A stretch of DNA of 64,000 bases, taken from the NCBI GenBank assembly GCA_024803745.1, contig JANJXV010000152.1, forward strand, positions 62,001-126,000, given 5' to 3'. Positions 11,563 to 22,966 of the stretch are shown piece after piece; the first letter of the stretch is position 1, and every line of letters begins with the position of its first letter. The position numbers were made by a program, and so were the translations under genes. The stretch is from Megascapheus bottae. Its lineage: Eukaryota; Chordata; Mammalia; Rodentia; Geomyidae. The notes below the pieces were generated by a model. It was not told the DNA's origin and searched no databases. It saw nothing but the letters and a program-made list of their open reading frames with translations.

Positions 11563-12501
11563 GTGCAAGAGGCAAAATGCAGGCTGAGAAGGCACTGTGA
11601 AGCAAAATGTCTTGTGAAGGGTAAGGGGAATAGTGACAGTTAAGTTTGGATCTTACCTAAGAAAGGCTCCTTGAGCCTGAGACCAGGCTAGCACTTACGC
11701 CTAGTTAATGACTTGGGATTTGAACAAAAAGGTGTGCTGTTTACTACATCCATATGTGAGGTGGGAAGGGAGATTCAGCCTCCAGTATGTCTTTGGGGAG
11801 GTCTTCTGTGAGCAAGGAGCTTTGGTCATTGGGCCTTGAAAGGTGACCCTACCTACCTCACAATGGAACAGAATATGGAACCCTGGTAACCAAGCCACTG
11901 TATGTGACAACCAGCTACAGTCAGCTCCCTTGGCCTGTGGCTCAGGAGGAAGAAAGATGTTGCTGTGCTGTTGCCAAAGGTCAGGAGGCTCGGATCTCAG
12001 GCATGAGAGATATGGATGTCTCACTTGAAGAAGTAGATGCTGGATCAGGGCCAAGACAAAATTCCAGTATATCAGGCATTTCTCTAGGAAGAAAGCCAGG
12101 AAACTCCAGGGAAACTCAGATGAGGTATATTGAGAGGAAACCTATTTGAACCCATCATCCTGCCCACAAACTACAACCTTCTTGTGTGCTTTCAAGTGAC
12201 TCTACTGAGATTAGAGTGTGTCATTTTCAATCTACTCTATACCAATTCCTCAGTGTGAAGTGTGGTCCCATTCCTACGTTTGAAATATCCACTGTTTTGC
12301 CAATACAGTGTGATGGTAAGTCAGCTCAGACTCTGAATGAGCCTTGTAACCTATGGATCCTGGAGGAAGGCCTGTTGGAGATGCTGTGACAAAGCTGATC
12401 CCTGCCTACCAGAAAGGTGATCTCTTTTATGTGGGAAACTTCCTGCACAATTTCAAATAGTGGAGGACAATGTAGTAGTTGCTGGAAATTCTCTTGAAAA
12501 A

Positions 12502-12507
12502 GTGAGT
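12502..12507 (+). other. Retained splice donor of the REM exon
   Basis: GTGAGT directly follows the LLEILLKK codons, where a REM-coding exon would end. It shows that the copy was not made from a spliced mRNA. Confidence 0.5.
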
Positions 12508-12729
12508 GTTCCCCCTCCAAACCCAGGTTTGCTCACCACTCCTGGCCAAGTCTTGGAATACTTGGCTCCTCTCTGAGCCTGTTTGTTTCACTGGGGTCTT
12601 CACAGGGGAGCTAAGCATGATACAAGTGCACAAACTACTTTATTATGACTGGGACACCATGCCATTTCATTTCCCTCACAAGCTACTGGAGTCTCAACAG
12701 TGTGCTTACTGAGAAGTTGGATTTCAGGC

Positions 12730-13240
12730 ATGAGTAAGTGGCTCCCAACTGCAGCCCTCACCTAGGTGACATCCTAGGAAATCCCATTTCCCAGTAAGAA
12801 ATGAGGTGTCAGTACTAATGGCGGAGGCCTGTGAAATACTGGAGTCAGAGGAAAAGCTGGGGGCTGAATCACTTTTGAGCCATCAGGGAGGGATTGTGAT
12901 AGCTTTGCCTGTTAGAACCTGAAAGCATTTACATTTTGGTGTGTGGTCCAGTGCTGCCACTTGAACCTGAACCTAGGTCTAAATGCCATCCCTTCGGTGT
13001 TCAAAAATTAGCACTGTACCATTTGAGTCATAGGTCAAGTTCTGGCTTTTTGCTGCCTAATTGAAGACAAGTGCCTTTAGACTTTTACTGACTAGACTGG
13101 CTTTCCACTGTGATCTTCAGAGCTCAGCCTGCTGGGTGGCTAAGATTAGAGCAATGAGCATTTAGTTCTTTATGTAGAGCATTCACTTATTGATTTATTT
13201 AGAGCATTTACTTAGTTAATTTAAGGTGCGTTTACTTTGG
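12730..13240. other. Intron-like DNA with old SINE pieces
   Basis: Around 12960-13080 antisense SINE words can be read ('tgaacctgaacctaggtcta', 'agcactgtaccatttgagtc'). Otherwise no coding signal. Confidence 0.45.
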
Positions 13241-14091
13241 ACAGATGCATAGAGGCCTCTCTCAGAAGCTTCTGGAAGTGGGGTGTAAAAGTCATCCTGT
13301 TCTCGAGTGTCTCTTACACCCCTCCCAGCACATAAGTGCACATCTCTGCAGGACAGCCACAGCATTAGAATCCTGCAAGAAAGGGGCTTTGGTAAAAGGC
13401 TCAGGATGGAGAGAGAAGGCTCTCACTTTCCTTGTACCGAATGTGCCCACAGCATCATGTGTTCCATGTATACGATGTGAATGGACTTCTACCCGAGTGA
13501 TTTCTACGAGTTCAAGAACTGCCACACCCTGACACAACTCAAGCTCTATATGAGGCTCCACATGTCGGCTTTGGACCTGCTCTTCTAAACACAAACTTTT
13601 TGACCAGCTGGAGGAATATGTGACCAGTAAGACCAAGAAAAAGTAGAAGTCCTGGTGTGGGTGCCTCAGAACCTGTGAGTAGGAAGCCCATGTGGTCTAG
13701 ATATTGGTTGGCCCTTACTTCTACAGAGCTTGGCAAAATGCCCTTTATGGGTGGTGTCAGCCAGGTAATGTCTGTCCTCTGAAAGGACTCGGGAATAAGC
13801 ACTCATTAGAAAGACCCTACACCTCCTCAGTGTTCAGTCCAAACTACAGTTCTACAGGTTCCTCCATTAGATCCTCATGGAAGTTGAGTGACACTTCAAC
13901 TTGCAGAGTCCACTCTGTCCACTCTGTACCTATTTCCATTCTTAGGTTTGGGTCATCGTGTAAGAGCTTATCCTGAACTCCGGATGAAAAACCCACCAAT
14001 GGAGCTGGTGACTGATGGAGACTGAGAATCATCACTGCACTCCAGAAAGCATGGGCCTTCTGTAGAAATTACCAAACAGGTTTAGAGTCCT

Positions 14092-14616
14092 GTGGATATA
14101 CCTTTTGCTCTGAACCCCATGTGTGACACAGTTGAACCTGCAGATACTATGGAGGAAGAAAAAGAGCAGCCAGATTTCCTTCCGTTTCCTTTCACACTCC
14201 ACCCAGAGTCAGTCCATCTGAGTCAGAGAACACTCCACTTATTGTGCAAGCTGAAGGGGCACACGCTGGGCTCATGGAAAATGTCCCCATGGGAAGCAGC
14301 AAGTGTCCTCTCAATACTGGATTCATTGGAGGAAAATGAATCCATCCTCACAGAATATCCAGACCCATCCATCTCACTAAAAGAGACTCAATCTCCATTC
14401 GACAAACCAGAATCCATCCCCCTCTTAACTCAGGAAGGACATTCTGTTTCTCATGAGGAAGGAGACCCTTCTGAGGACTCGGAAGTAGAATTACTGTCTG
14501 AAGGCAACTTGGAGGCCAGTCTGGATTTAGAGCTTCCCTGTCCCCTTCCTAAAAAGACGTCTCTTTATCTTGCTCTCATGATTCTTGTCAAGTATTCATT
14601 GTATTTACTTTGCTAA
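14092..14616 (+). CDS. Unrecognised 174-codon open frame, acidic with hydrophobic C-terminus
   Basis: The longest plus-strand frame in the left third of the window. It opens at a non-ATG codon (gtggatatacc), so the true start, if any, is unknown. The product would be rich in Glu, Ser and Pro (EEEKEQPDF near residue 21, GDPSEDSEVELLSEGN near residue 128) and would end in a hydrophobic stretch, LYLALMILVKYSLYLLC. I recognise no family. It lies about 430 bases beyond the RALGDS-like pieces and could be a terminal exon of that or another gene, or a chance frame. An ATTAAA polyadenylation-like hexamer follows at about 14619. Confidence 0.3.
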   Translation: MDIPFALNPMCDTVEPADTMEEEKEQPDFLPFPFTLHPESVHLSQRTLHLLCKLKGHTLGSWKMSPWEAASVLSILDSLEENESILTEYPDPSISLKETQSPFDKPESIPLLTQEGHSVSHEEGDPSEDSEVELLSEGNLEASLDLELPCPLPKKTSLYLALMILVKYSLYLLC

Positions 14617-14624
14617 CTATTAAA

Positions 14625-15030
14625 CTCTCATTGTTAATATTATGGTGTGCAGTTCTTCAGTGCTTATTATACTGTGTTTTATTTTCCACTTATAATGTGA
14701 GACCTCAGACACATAGGTCCTGGGTGGGCCAAAAACCAGACAGGTCTGGTCCCATAGAAGACAACCTTACTGGATATACAGGGAACTATGAAATGCATGG
14801 AATCACCAGGAATCCAGGCCAGGCCTCCATGGAAAGACAAGTCAGCTACCAAAGCTTAAGGACAGAGCAGATGCCTGGAAATGTGTTTTGTCAATCGGGA
14901 GAAGTGCCAGAGTAACTGTAATATTATGTGGGACTCTGTTCTGTGAGTTCAAGTCTGATTATATATCCATTGTGCTTTGTACAAATATTTAAGAAAATTA
15001 AAACTCCACAATAGCATCAAAAATCTACTT
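14625..15030. other. No gene recognised
   Basis: A 101-codon frame crosses this region (14610-14915) but shows no domain. Possibly the 3' flank of the preceding frame. Confidence 0.45.
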
Positions 15031-15226
15031 TGGCTTTTAATGTTGCCTAGTTGTAGAGTGCTCGCCCAGTATACAAGAAGACCTTGATTCAATTCTTCGA
15101 CACTGCATACACAGAAAAAGCAGATGGGGCACTGTTGCTCAGGTGTAAGAGTGCCACCCTTGAACAAATGTGGCCAAGGACAGTTCCTGGTCCCTCAGGT
15201 CAAGCCCAGGACTAGCCAAACAAGGA
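15031..15226 (+). repeat. Dimeric ID-like SINE
   Basis: 'ttgcctagttgtagagtgct' in unit 1 and 'gggcactgttgctcaggtgt' in unit 2, ending 'caagcccaggactagcc'. Confidence 0.85.
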
Positions 15227-15639
15227 ATCATACCATTTTCCACACATTTGGAAATAAATCTGTTTTATCTAACGCTACTTCTTTTTTGCCAGTCCAGGGT
15301 GTGTGCCACCAAGCCAAACTACTGGCCCCCAACCTTACTATTTTTAATCATTTAATTTTTTTACATAATCATATTTCATGCTGTCTGTATTAATACCATA
15401 AACAGTATGCTTAGTGTAATAATGTTAAAAGTAAAACATAAGAAATTAATAACTAAAATTCCTTTTATATTAGTTTTATAGCATTACTACAATTTTATGA
15501 GAAAAATTACCTAGAATGTTTATTTTAGAGTTCAAGTAATCCATTTTGATAAATATATCAACCTACATCATTTATTTGAACACATTTTAAACTATTTTTT
15601 TCAGGAATGAAAATACATATATATTTGTTGTAAATGAAA

Positions 15640-15765
15640 TTTATGACTTGGGGGGAAGGGAAAGAGAAAACGGGGGAGGGGGTAACAGTGTTTACAAGAA
15701 ATGTACTCATTACATATGTAACAGCAATTTCTTTGTATATCACCTTGAACAACAAATTTTTTGAA
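15640..15765 (+). repeat. Old LINE-1-like 3' end fragment
   Basis: A G-rich tract (ggggaagggaaagag) followed by 'acaagaaatgtactcattac'. The same order is found at 22.24-22.34 kb. Probably the 3'UTR of an old L1 subfamily. Confidence 0.45.
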
Positions 15766-15805
15766 AAGTACAATAAGTTTAAATGTCTACTTTGGGCAGA
15801 ATATT

Positions 15806-16012
15806 TTTTGCCAGTACTGGGCTTAGACTCAGGACCTGAGCACGATCCTTGTTTTTGTTTTTGTTTATTCTTAAGGCGCAAGTTCTATCACATGTGCCAC
15901 AGCACCACTTTTATCTTTTTTTATCAATGTTGTGATGAGGAATTGAACTTGGGTCTACATTCATGCTCGGCAAGAACGCTTCCACTAGGCTTAACTTATG
16001 GCCCCAGTGGGA
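15806..16012 (-). repeat. Dimeric ID-like SINE, antisense
   Basis: Reverse complement words 'ttttgccagtactgggctta', 'tgtgccacagcaccactttt' and 'gctcggcaagaacgcttcca' mark both units. Confidence 0.88.
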
Positions 16013-16107
16013 AGGAAGTTTTCCATAAAATATGTAGTAAATATGTACACTAAGGAAAAGCCATCAAAAATAGAAGAAAAATTATATACTTAGATAACAA
16101 CATGCCA

Positions 16108-16600
16108 GTATTATGGCCGATCTCTGTAATTCTAGCTTCAAGAGTGGCCTATTTGGACCGGGAGTTGGCTGGCTGAAGTAAAGTGCTATCCTTGAGCAAG
16201 CCCTAGGATAGTGCTCTGGCCATGAGTTGAAGCCATAGGACATGCAAAAAATAATAATTTAATGCCCGTGACTGGTGGCTCACTCTGGTAATCCTAGCTA
16301 CCCTGGAGGATCGAGGTTCAAAGACGGCCCAGGCATAAAAATCTGTGAGAATCTTATTTCCAAATAATCCAGAAAATTCAAAATGACAATGTGCCTCAAG
16401 TGGTAGAGCTCTTGCCTTGAGCTGAAGAGCTTAAGGTAAACATCCAGGCCCAGAGTTCAAGCCCCATGAGTGAAAAAAAGAAAAAGAAAAAGAAAGCCCT
16501 TATCTAAGGCTGGAGTGCACACTAGTGGTAGTTTGCTTGCCTAGTATGCACAAAGCCCTGTGTTCAATTACTCTGTACCACTTACACTAAAAAAAAAGCT
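16108..16600 (+). repeat. Cluster of three SINE copies
   Basis: A degraded ID-type copy (16108-16258), a 7SL/ID composite (16264-16485, with 'taatcctagctaccctggag' and 'tgcctcaagtggtagagctc') and a single ID unit (16507-16600, 'cactagtggtagtttgcttg') follow one another, each with an A-rich tail. Confidence 0.8.
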
Positions 16601-16797
16601 GGAAATGATCTTAGAAGGTTGGGTTCTGAGGATCACAGTTCAAAGCCAGGCCAGACACTAAAGTCCATGAAACTGTTACTTCCACTTAAGCACCAGAAAA
16701 CCAGAAGTGACAATGTGGCTCAAGGGGTTTAAGGTTGTAGCCTTGAGCTGAAGAGCCCAGGGACACTGCCCAGGTGCACAATTAAAGTCTTACAACC

Positions 16798-16800
<3 letters not shown>
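16601..16800 (+). repeat. 7SL/ID composite SINE, 5'-truncated
   Basis: Begins within the head ('tctgaggatcacagttcaaa') and continues through 'agaaaaccagaagtgacaat' to 'ttgagctgaagagcccaggg'. The tail runs into an AG array. Confidence 0.85.
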
Positions 16801-16851
<51 letters not shown>

Positions 16852-16952
16852 CAGAGAGAGAGAGAGACAGAGACAGAGAGAGACAGAGAGACAGACAGGC
16901 AGACAGGCAGACAGACAGAGACAGACAGACAGAGAGACAGAGACAGAGACAT
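16801..16952. repeat. (AG)n/(ACAG)n microsatellite
   Basis: Perfect AG run, then ACAG/GGCAG variants, all beginning at the end of the preceding SINE. Confidence 0.97.
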
Positions 16953-16954
16953 CA

Positions 16955-17195
16955 AACAGTCAGGCACTGCTGGCTGAAGCGTGTAATTCTACCTACTATG
17001 GAGGCTGAGATTGGAGGATCTTGGTTCAAGGCCCAAAGCCAGCCTGGACACATATGTTTGTGAGACTTACATCACCAATTAACTACCAGAAACCAAAAAT
17101 GGAGCTGTAGAGGAAGAGCGCTAGCCTTGAGCTGAAGAGGTCAGGGACAGTCCAGGCCCAAAGTCCAAGCAACATGACGAATCAATAATAAAAAA
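16955..17195 (+). repeat. 7SL/ID composite SINE
   Basis: 'tggaggctgagattggagga' of the head and 'gagctgaagaggtcagggac' of the tail are clear. Confidence 0.85.
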
Positions 17196-17228
17196 AGAAG
17201 ATAGCTAATAGTAATGATGAATAATTTT

Positions 17229-17505
17229 GGGCTGGGAGTTTGGCCTAGTGGTAGAGTGCTTGCCTAGCATGCACGAAGACCTGGGTTCAATTCCTCAATA
17301 TCACATACATAAAAAATGCTGGAAGTGGTGCTGAGGCTGAAGTGGTAGAGCCCTAGCCTTGAGAAAATATAAGGACAGTGCTCAGTCCCTGAGTTCAAGG
17401 CCAGGACTGGCCAAATCAAAAGTAGTAGAGCACTGGCATTGAACTGAAGATCTGAGGAACAGCCCAGGCACAGAGTTCAAGCACCGCAAACAACAACAAC
17501 AAAAT
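17229..17505 (+). repeat. Dimeric ID-like SINE plus extra ID unit
   Basis: A full dimer (17229-17412; 'ggcctagtggtagagtgctt' and 'tgaagtggtagagccctagc') is followed by one more ID tail unit (17417-17505, 'agtagtagagcactggcatt') ending in CAA repeats. Confidence 0.88.
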
Positions 17506-17862
17506 CTATGAAATGGCAGTGGTGGTTTTAAGCTAAGCAAAAATAGAGTAGAAATTGGTAAAATACATATTTGTGTGTAAGCAAAATAGCCAGACTTATG
17601 CATTAGAACAGGATAGCAACTTGAAAAAAAAATTTGTTTTCCATCTCACTAGGTCCTGTCTCTTAATTTATTCAAGTAAGTAAAATGCTGGGTTTTATAA
17701 TCATTGCTCTGAATATTAGAAAATCATAATATCTCTCATTAACCAACAAAGACCAGGAACTGGGGCTTCGTTCAAATGGCAGAGTTTCAGGCAAGAGAAG
17801 AAAAAATTGAAGTAAGAACTTGAAGTTCTTGATCCAGAACCTGCATAGTAACAGAGCAGCAG
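17506..17862. other. No gene seen
   Basis: AT-rich spacer between SINEs. Short frames only. Confidence 0.6.
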
Positions 17863-18075
17863 CCTGGTGATGGTACCTCACACCTATAATATTAGCTACT
17901 CAGGAGGCTAAGATCTGAGAATCAAAGTTTAAAGCCAGCCAAAGTACCCAGTTAACTGCCAGAAAAACCAGAAGTGGCACTATGGCTCACAGATTAAAGC
18001 ACTAGCCTTGAGCTGAAGAGCTCAGGGACAGTGCCCAGGCCCAGAGTTCAAGCCCCACAATTGACAAAAATCAAA
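17863..18075 (+). repeat. 7SL/ID composite SINE
   Basis: 'attagctactcaggaggcta' and 'cttgagctgaagagctcagg', ending 'gagttcaagccccacaattg'. Confidence 0.9.
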
Positions 18076-18287
18076 CAAGCAAACAAAACTCACAAAGAAG
18101 CCTGCAGACCACAGTGGTTCTGCTGAGTCTCTTCTCTATGGGGATCAGGAAACATTTCACTTTTTCTGTCTCTTCCCATCTCAACATTCATACTAAAATA
18201 AGACTGTGTTGAAAGTTTCAATTTATAAAAATGTTTTTCATGAAGCACCCTGAAATATTCATCGCTTATATCTCAGTTGAAGATAGT

Positions 18288-18392
18288 TGATTTGGGCTGC
18301 ATTGGTAGAGTGCTAGCCTTGAGCAGAAAAGGTCAGGGATAGAGCTGAAACACTCAGTTGAAGACCCAGTGCCAACACACCAAAGAAATTAT
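18288..18392 (+). repeat. ID-like SINE unit
   Basis: A single unit with 'cattggtagagtgctagcct' and a weak tail. Confidence 0.75.
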
Positions 18393-18485
18393 GCACTTTA
18401 TACATATTTTCTAATTTCTTAATGAATTTTTCAGTCTGTATAAATATAGGGTACATTCCTTGTTACTTAAGTAAGATTGCTCTTT

Positions 18486-18835
18486 TTTTTCTTTTTACCA
18501 GTCCTAGGGCTTGGACTCAGGGCCTAGACATTTTCATTGGACTCGCTTGCCCAAGGTGAGTGCTCTGCCTCTTGAAACACAGCGCCACTTCTAGCTTTTT
18601 TCTGAATATGCGGTACCGGTGAATAGAACCTAGGTCTTCATGCATTCTAGGTGAGCACTCTACCATTAGGCTACATTCCCAGGCAGTGAGATTCCTCTTA
18701 GAGTCATTGTATGTTCACAGAGTTTGATCTCACACACTGTAGGGCCCTGGTTGGCTTTGACCTGTGATCCTAAGCCCTGAGCCTCCTAAGTAGCTGAAAT
18801 TAAGTTGTGAGCCAGCATGATGACTTCCATTCTTT
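18486..18835 (-). repeat. Two antisense SINE copies
   Basis: An antisense ID dimer (18486-18685; 'ccagtcctagggcttggact', 'tctaggtgagcactctacca') is followed by the head half of an antisense 7SL/ID copy (18690-18830; 'gagcctcctaagtagctgaa'). Confidence 0.82.
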
Positions 18836-18869
18836 TTTCTACAAAAATATATGTAGTTATCTAAAATAT

Positions 18870-19992
18870 ATCTATAGCTGAAAAAAATGAATCTCTCCCA
18901 AACAAATCTTCAAAGAAACAACCATCCTATTAAAAGGTGGGCTAAAGACTTAAAAGAGTATTCTCTGAAGAAAAAATTAAAATGGGCTTTAGACACATGA
19001 AGAAATGCTCCATATCTCTAGCAATAAGGGAAATGAAAATCAAAACAACTTTGAGATTCCACCTGACTCCAGTCAGAATGGCCATTATCAAAAAATCTAA
19101 TAAGAGATACTGGTGGGGAAGTGACCAGGGGGATCACACCTACACTGTTGGTGTGAGTGTAAACTCGTTCAACCACTAGGGAAAGCAGTGTGGTGGTTCC
19201 TCAAAAGACTGAACATAGAGCTCCCCTATGATCCAGCAAATCCACTACTTGGCATCTACCCAATTGTCCAGAAAAAAGGACATACTAAAGCGACTACCAC
19301 AATGATGCTCATTGCAGCACTATTTACCATAGCAAAGATATGAAACCAACCCAGATGCCACTCAGTAGATGACTGAATCAAGAAGATGTGGTACTTATAC
19401 ACAATGGAATGCTATGCTGCCCTCAGAAGGAATGACATCGCCCCATTTGTAAGGAAATGGAAAGACTTGGAAAAATTCATATTAAGTGAAGCAGCCAGAC
19501 CCAAAGAAACATAAGCTCAATGGTTTCCCTCATTTGTAATAATTAGTTCACATCTAGGACTCTCCTAGCAGAGGATTACAATAACTCAAAAACCTAGGTA
19601 TATAAGGTCATATAGGATGAGACTAAATGAAAGGATCTCTAGGATATGGGAACAAGAGCTATATCTTGTGTCATCGTTGCTCTTAATCTTGTGTGATTTT
19701 TGTCCTTAATCTACTATGTTATTTCTCATCTCTTATTTTGCCCTTTGGTTAATGTCAGATTGTTACTGTATCTGATTTTTCCCTGGCATATTGTATATAT
19801 GTTTATTTGTTTATGTCAAATAGGAAAGGGAAGGGGGGAAACAAGATGATTGGGAAGGGGAGGGGAGAGGGAACTGGGGACAAAAACATGTGGAGTGGAA
19901 TAAATGTGTGAGAAGTAATGCAGTCCACTACCTGTAAATGTAATCGTAACCCCTCTATACATTACCCTGAAAATAAAAAAGAGACTATAAAA
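18870..19992 (+). mobile_element. LINE-1 3' end, 5'-truncated
   Basis: Sense-strand L1 ORF2 C-terminus followed by 3'UTR. The segment encoding MGFRHMKKCSISLAIREM corresponds to the MAYRHMKKCSTS segment at 52.96 kb. The 3'UTR has the G-rich tract (aaggggggaaacaagatg) and ends in an AATAAA-containing A-rich tail near 19980. Stops break the frame. No RT core remains. Confidence 0.92.
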
Positions 19993-19999
19993 ATATCTG

Positions 20000-20061
20000 T
20001 AGAAAATGAGGCTGGATGATGGAAACAACCAGATGCCCTACTACAAAAAATGTGATACACG

Positions 20062-20111
<50 letters not shown>

Positions 20112-20672
20112 GGAATGATACATAGCCAACCGACAAGATAAAATAATGGCATTCTCGGGGAAGTGGATGAAAAGGAAAAAAATCATATTAAGTGAAGTAA
20201 GCCAAACTCAAAGGAACATAGGCCCAAGAGTCTCCCTCATTTGTCAAATTCAGTAGAAACCTTGGGCTCTGCTACCAGAGATTTACAATAGAACAAAATC
20301 TAGAGACATCGTGACAAATAATATGACACTAAATGTAAGGACCTCCAAGATAAAGAAACAAAACTCATATAATGAGTGATTGTTGTCCTTAATGAACTAT
20401 GTGATCTCTTATCTCTTTTGCTATCCCTTGGTTATATCATATTGTTACAATATTTCACCTTGTTTTCTGATATATTTCATATGTGCCTAATTGGTTATTT
20501 GAAATTGGATAGGGAAGGGGGGAAATGAACATGAATGGGGGTAGGGGAAGGGAAATGGGGACCATATCATTACATGGGGTATCAAAGTTTGAGAAGTAAT
20601 GCACCTTCTATCTGGTGAATATAATGTAACCCTTCTATAAATTACAATAAATATAAATACATAAAAAGAAGA
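20000..20672 (+). mobile_element. LINE-1 3' end with internal CA array
   Basis: Resembles the last ORF2 codons and 3'UTR of the neighbouring L1 copies ('aatcatattaagtgaagtaa', then the gaagggggga tract and an A-rich end). A CA array (20065-20108) interrupts what should be coding sequence. Confidence 0.88.
20063..20108. repeat. (AC)n microsatellite
   Basis: About twenty AC units inside the L1 fragment. Confidence 0.97.
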
Positions 20673-20689
20673 TCTGCACAGAAAAAAAT

Positions 20690-21108
20690 AATAATGGCAT
20701 TTTGGGGGTAGTGGATGAAATTAGAGTGAATCCTGTTGAGTGAGATAAGTCAAGACCAAGGAACAAAAGGTACATGATATCCTTAATATATGGATATTAG
20801 TTTCAAACAGTAGTAGAGCGATGATTGAATAGTTGATACCCAAAGTTCTGGACATAATTTTGGAGATATAAACATAACTACATAGACATAAAAATCTAGG
20901 ATAGACTATACACTCTATAGACATGTGTTTTATTATAGATTAATCTGTATCTATGACATACAAAGACTCAGCTTAATTTTTACTATATTCTAAAATCTAT
21001 GTGCCAGTAATTGTATAGCGATTCCCTTCTTGAATACTTGTTGGTTAAACATGACATTTGAAATATGATGTAAATTTCAATGTTAATAAATTTTTTTAAA
21101 AAGAGGCT
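20690..21108 (+). mobile_element. Older LINE-1 3' end
   Basis: Diverged L1 3' end: 'tggatgaaattagagtgaat' and 'tgttgagtgagataagtcaa' match the L1 order, ending in a T/A-rich tail near 21100. Confidence 0.65.
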
Positions 21109-21485
21109 AGAGGTAAATACCACTAATGTACTTGCTCTAAGTGGTACAGAAATTTTCTTAATGAATCAAGGGGTTTTATTACATCTTTATGCAATTATTT
21201 TAGTTCTGAGTGTTCTACACTCAATGATACTTCTGGAAAGATGATATAGCTGACTGTGTAGATGGTATGAAGACATACTGGCCTAAACGTAGAATAAAGC
21301 ATTGGTAAGTGGCTGTTAGCTGTCCAGATTCTACTGGAATATGTGGAATGAATTTATTAAGCACAATGCAGGCTCTTAGTCAGATCAGGATCAAGATTAT
21401 GTGGTTCCATCAGATGAATGAGGAAAGATCAGAAAAATCTACTAAGATATCCAGATATACTTTTTAAACTAAGGTATCTGGACTC
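21109..21485. other. No gene seen
   Basis: AT-rich spacer without recognisable features. Confidence 0.55.
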
Positions 21486-21487
21486 CT

Positions 21488-21950
21488 TTTTTTTCTTTCT
21501 TGGTAGGGAGGTTGAACTTTGGACCTGGGCAAGGTCTCTTAGTTCTTTTTCCTCAAGGCTAATGCTGTACCAGTTTTAGCCACAACTCCACTTAGTTTTT
21601 GGGTGGATAAGTGGAGAGTAGAATCTTACAGTTTTTTTGTTTTCATTTTATTTGCTTGCAAAGGCTTTGAATCACCTTCTCCCTGGCTAGTAGAATGACA
21701 ATTATGACCCTCCAGCGCCTGGCTAGTGATTTTTTTGAAAACTGGACTTTATTCCAAATCACATAACTGGTTCCTAACAAAGTTTTGAAGCCTGACTTAA
21801 ATGTGACAGATTTTTGTCACTTGGAGACACTCTGTGCTGAACGTTAGAAATCTACCAGCTGAGTAACAGTGGCACTTCCAGTTTTTTGTTTATGTGGTGC
21901 TGAGGAATGGAATCCAGGTTTTCATACATGCTAGGCAAGCTTCATTTTCA
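21488..21950 (-). repeat. Two degraded antisense SINE copies
   Basis: Eroded antisense composite (21488-21730; 'ttgaactttggacctgggca', 'tctccctggctagtagaatg') and an antisense ID-type fragment (21838-21945; 'gtggcacttccagttttttg', 'catgctaggcaagcttcatt'). Confidence 0.65.
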
Positions 21951-22147
21951 GCCCAAGGTTTTATGTTTTGTTTTTTCAGTGTTGTTGCTTCTAAGGTACT
22001 GTATGATGTTCTTTCATTTTCTTTGCTTTTTACCTCTTTTCTTCTTTTTCCCTTTAGTTTTATTCTCTGTAGTCACTGTGTTGAATTCGGGTACCCTGTG
22101 TCTTGTACATAGGTTTATGTGATTTGGGGAATGGAGAGGGTATTATA

Positions 22148-22376
22148 AAATGGTAAAAAAAAAAAACAAAGGAAAAAGGGTGAACCAACTGAACAGTGAT
22201 ACTTGGAAGACACTAAACGGAAATGAACTGAACAATCTGGGTGGAGAGGGGGCTGAGGGTAGGAAAACAGAGAAAAATGAGGGAGGGGATAACAATTTTC
22301 TTAAGAAATATGTTCATTACTTATGTAACCGTATGCCAACTATATATTGACTTAACAAAATAAATTAACTTAAAAA
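22148..22376 (+). repeat. Old LINE-1-like 3' end
   Basis: 'aatctgggtggagagggggc' and 'acaattttcttaagaaatat', ending in 'aataaattaac'. Its reverse complement recurs at about 41.58-41.83 kb. Confidence 0.5.
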
Positions 22377-22379
22377 ATA

Positions 22380-22480
22380 ATTTAACCGGGTATGGTGGCT
22401 CACACTTGTAAATGTAGCTACTCAAGAGGCTGGGATCCAAGGATAGCAGTTCAAAGTCAGCCTGGGCACCTACTTCCAGC
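22380..22480 (+). repeat. 7SL-like SINE head
   Basis: 'ccgggtatggtggctcacac' and 'tgtagctactcaagaggctg'. The ID tail is missing. Confidence 0.85.
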
Positions 22481-22714
22481 TGAAGTGAAGCAGTAAGGAA
22501 ACCATGGTTATCAATGTGTCCTTCAGGGCCATCTCACAGAGAGCAGGAAACTTGTAATGGTCACTCTATGCATGATCAAAAGGCCCAAAGGTGAGCTATA
22601 GGGAAAGAAAATTGGATGTGCCATGAATGACAAAACTGTCATCTATCAAAATCTCAGTCTTGATGTTAAGAATCATTTGAAATAGGTAGAAGAAAGACTT
22701 TTGCTTTAGTTTTT

Positions 22715-22966
22715 GAAATAAAATTATATTTTTATTGGTCATGGGGCTTGAACTCTAGGTCTAGGCTCTGTCCTTGAGCTCTTCAACTCAAGAATACTGC
22801 TCTACCACTTGAGCCACAGCGCCACTTCAGGTTTCCTGGTGGTTAATTGGAGATAAGAGTCTCACAGACTGTAGTGCCCTGGGTAGCTTTGAACCGGGAT
22901 CCTCAGATCTCAGCTTCCTGAGTAACTAGGATTACAGGAGTAAGCCAGTGGCACCAGGTTCTAAAA
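22715..22966 (-). repeat. 7SL/ID composite SINE, antisense
   Basis: A full-length reverse complement: 'catggggcttgaactctagg', 'ccacttgagccacagcgcca', 'ttaattggagataagagtct', 'gagtaactaggattacagga'. Confidence 0.94.

Larger units (their letters stand above)
11957..13660 (+). pseudogene. RALGDS-like Ras-exchange-factor pseudogene, 5' half
   Basis: Several pieces in order resemble the N-terminal half of RALGDS-like proteins, which activate Ral GTPases downstream of Ras. At 11957 a start codon opens MLLCCCQRSGGSDL, a short Cys-rich start like those of rodent RALGDS-like proteins. At 12368-12501 lies the beginning of the REM domain: GLLEML, a one-base frameshift, then VTKLIPAYQKGDLFYVGNFL and, after stops, LLEILLKK next to a GTGAGT donor at 12502. 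At 13481-13583 another REM piece reads DFYPSDFYEFKNCHTLTQLK and then YMRLHMSALDLLF before a stop; in a shifted frame HKLFDQLEEY follows. Splice signals remain, so it is an unprocessed copy. Stops at 12458, 12473 and 12476 and the frameshifts kill it. The catalytic RasGEF (CDC25) domain is not seen downstream. The assignment rests on my reading of the REM pattern and has not been searched. Confidence 0.62.
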
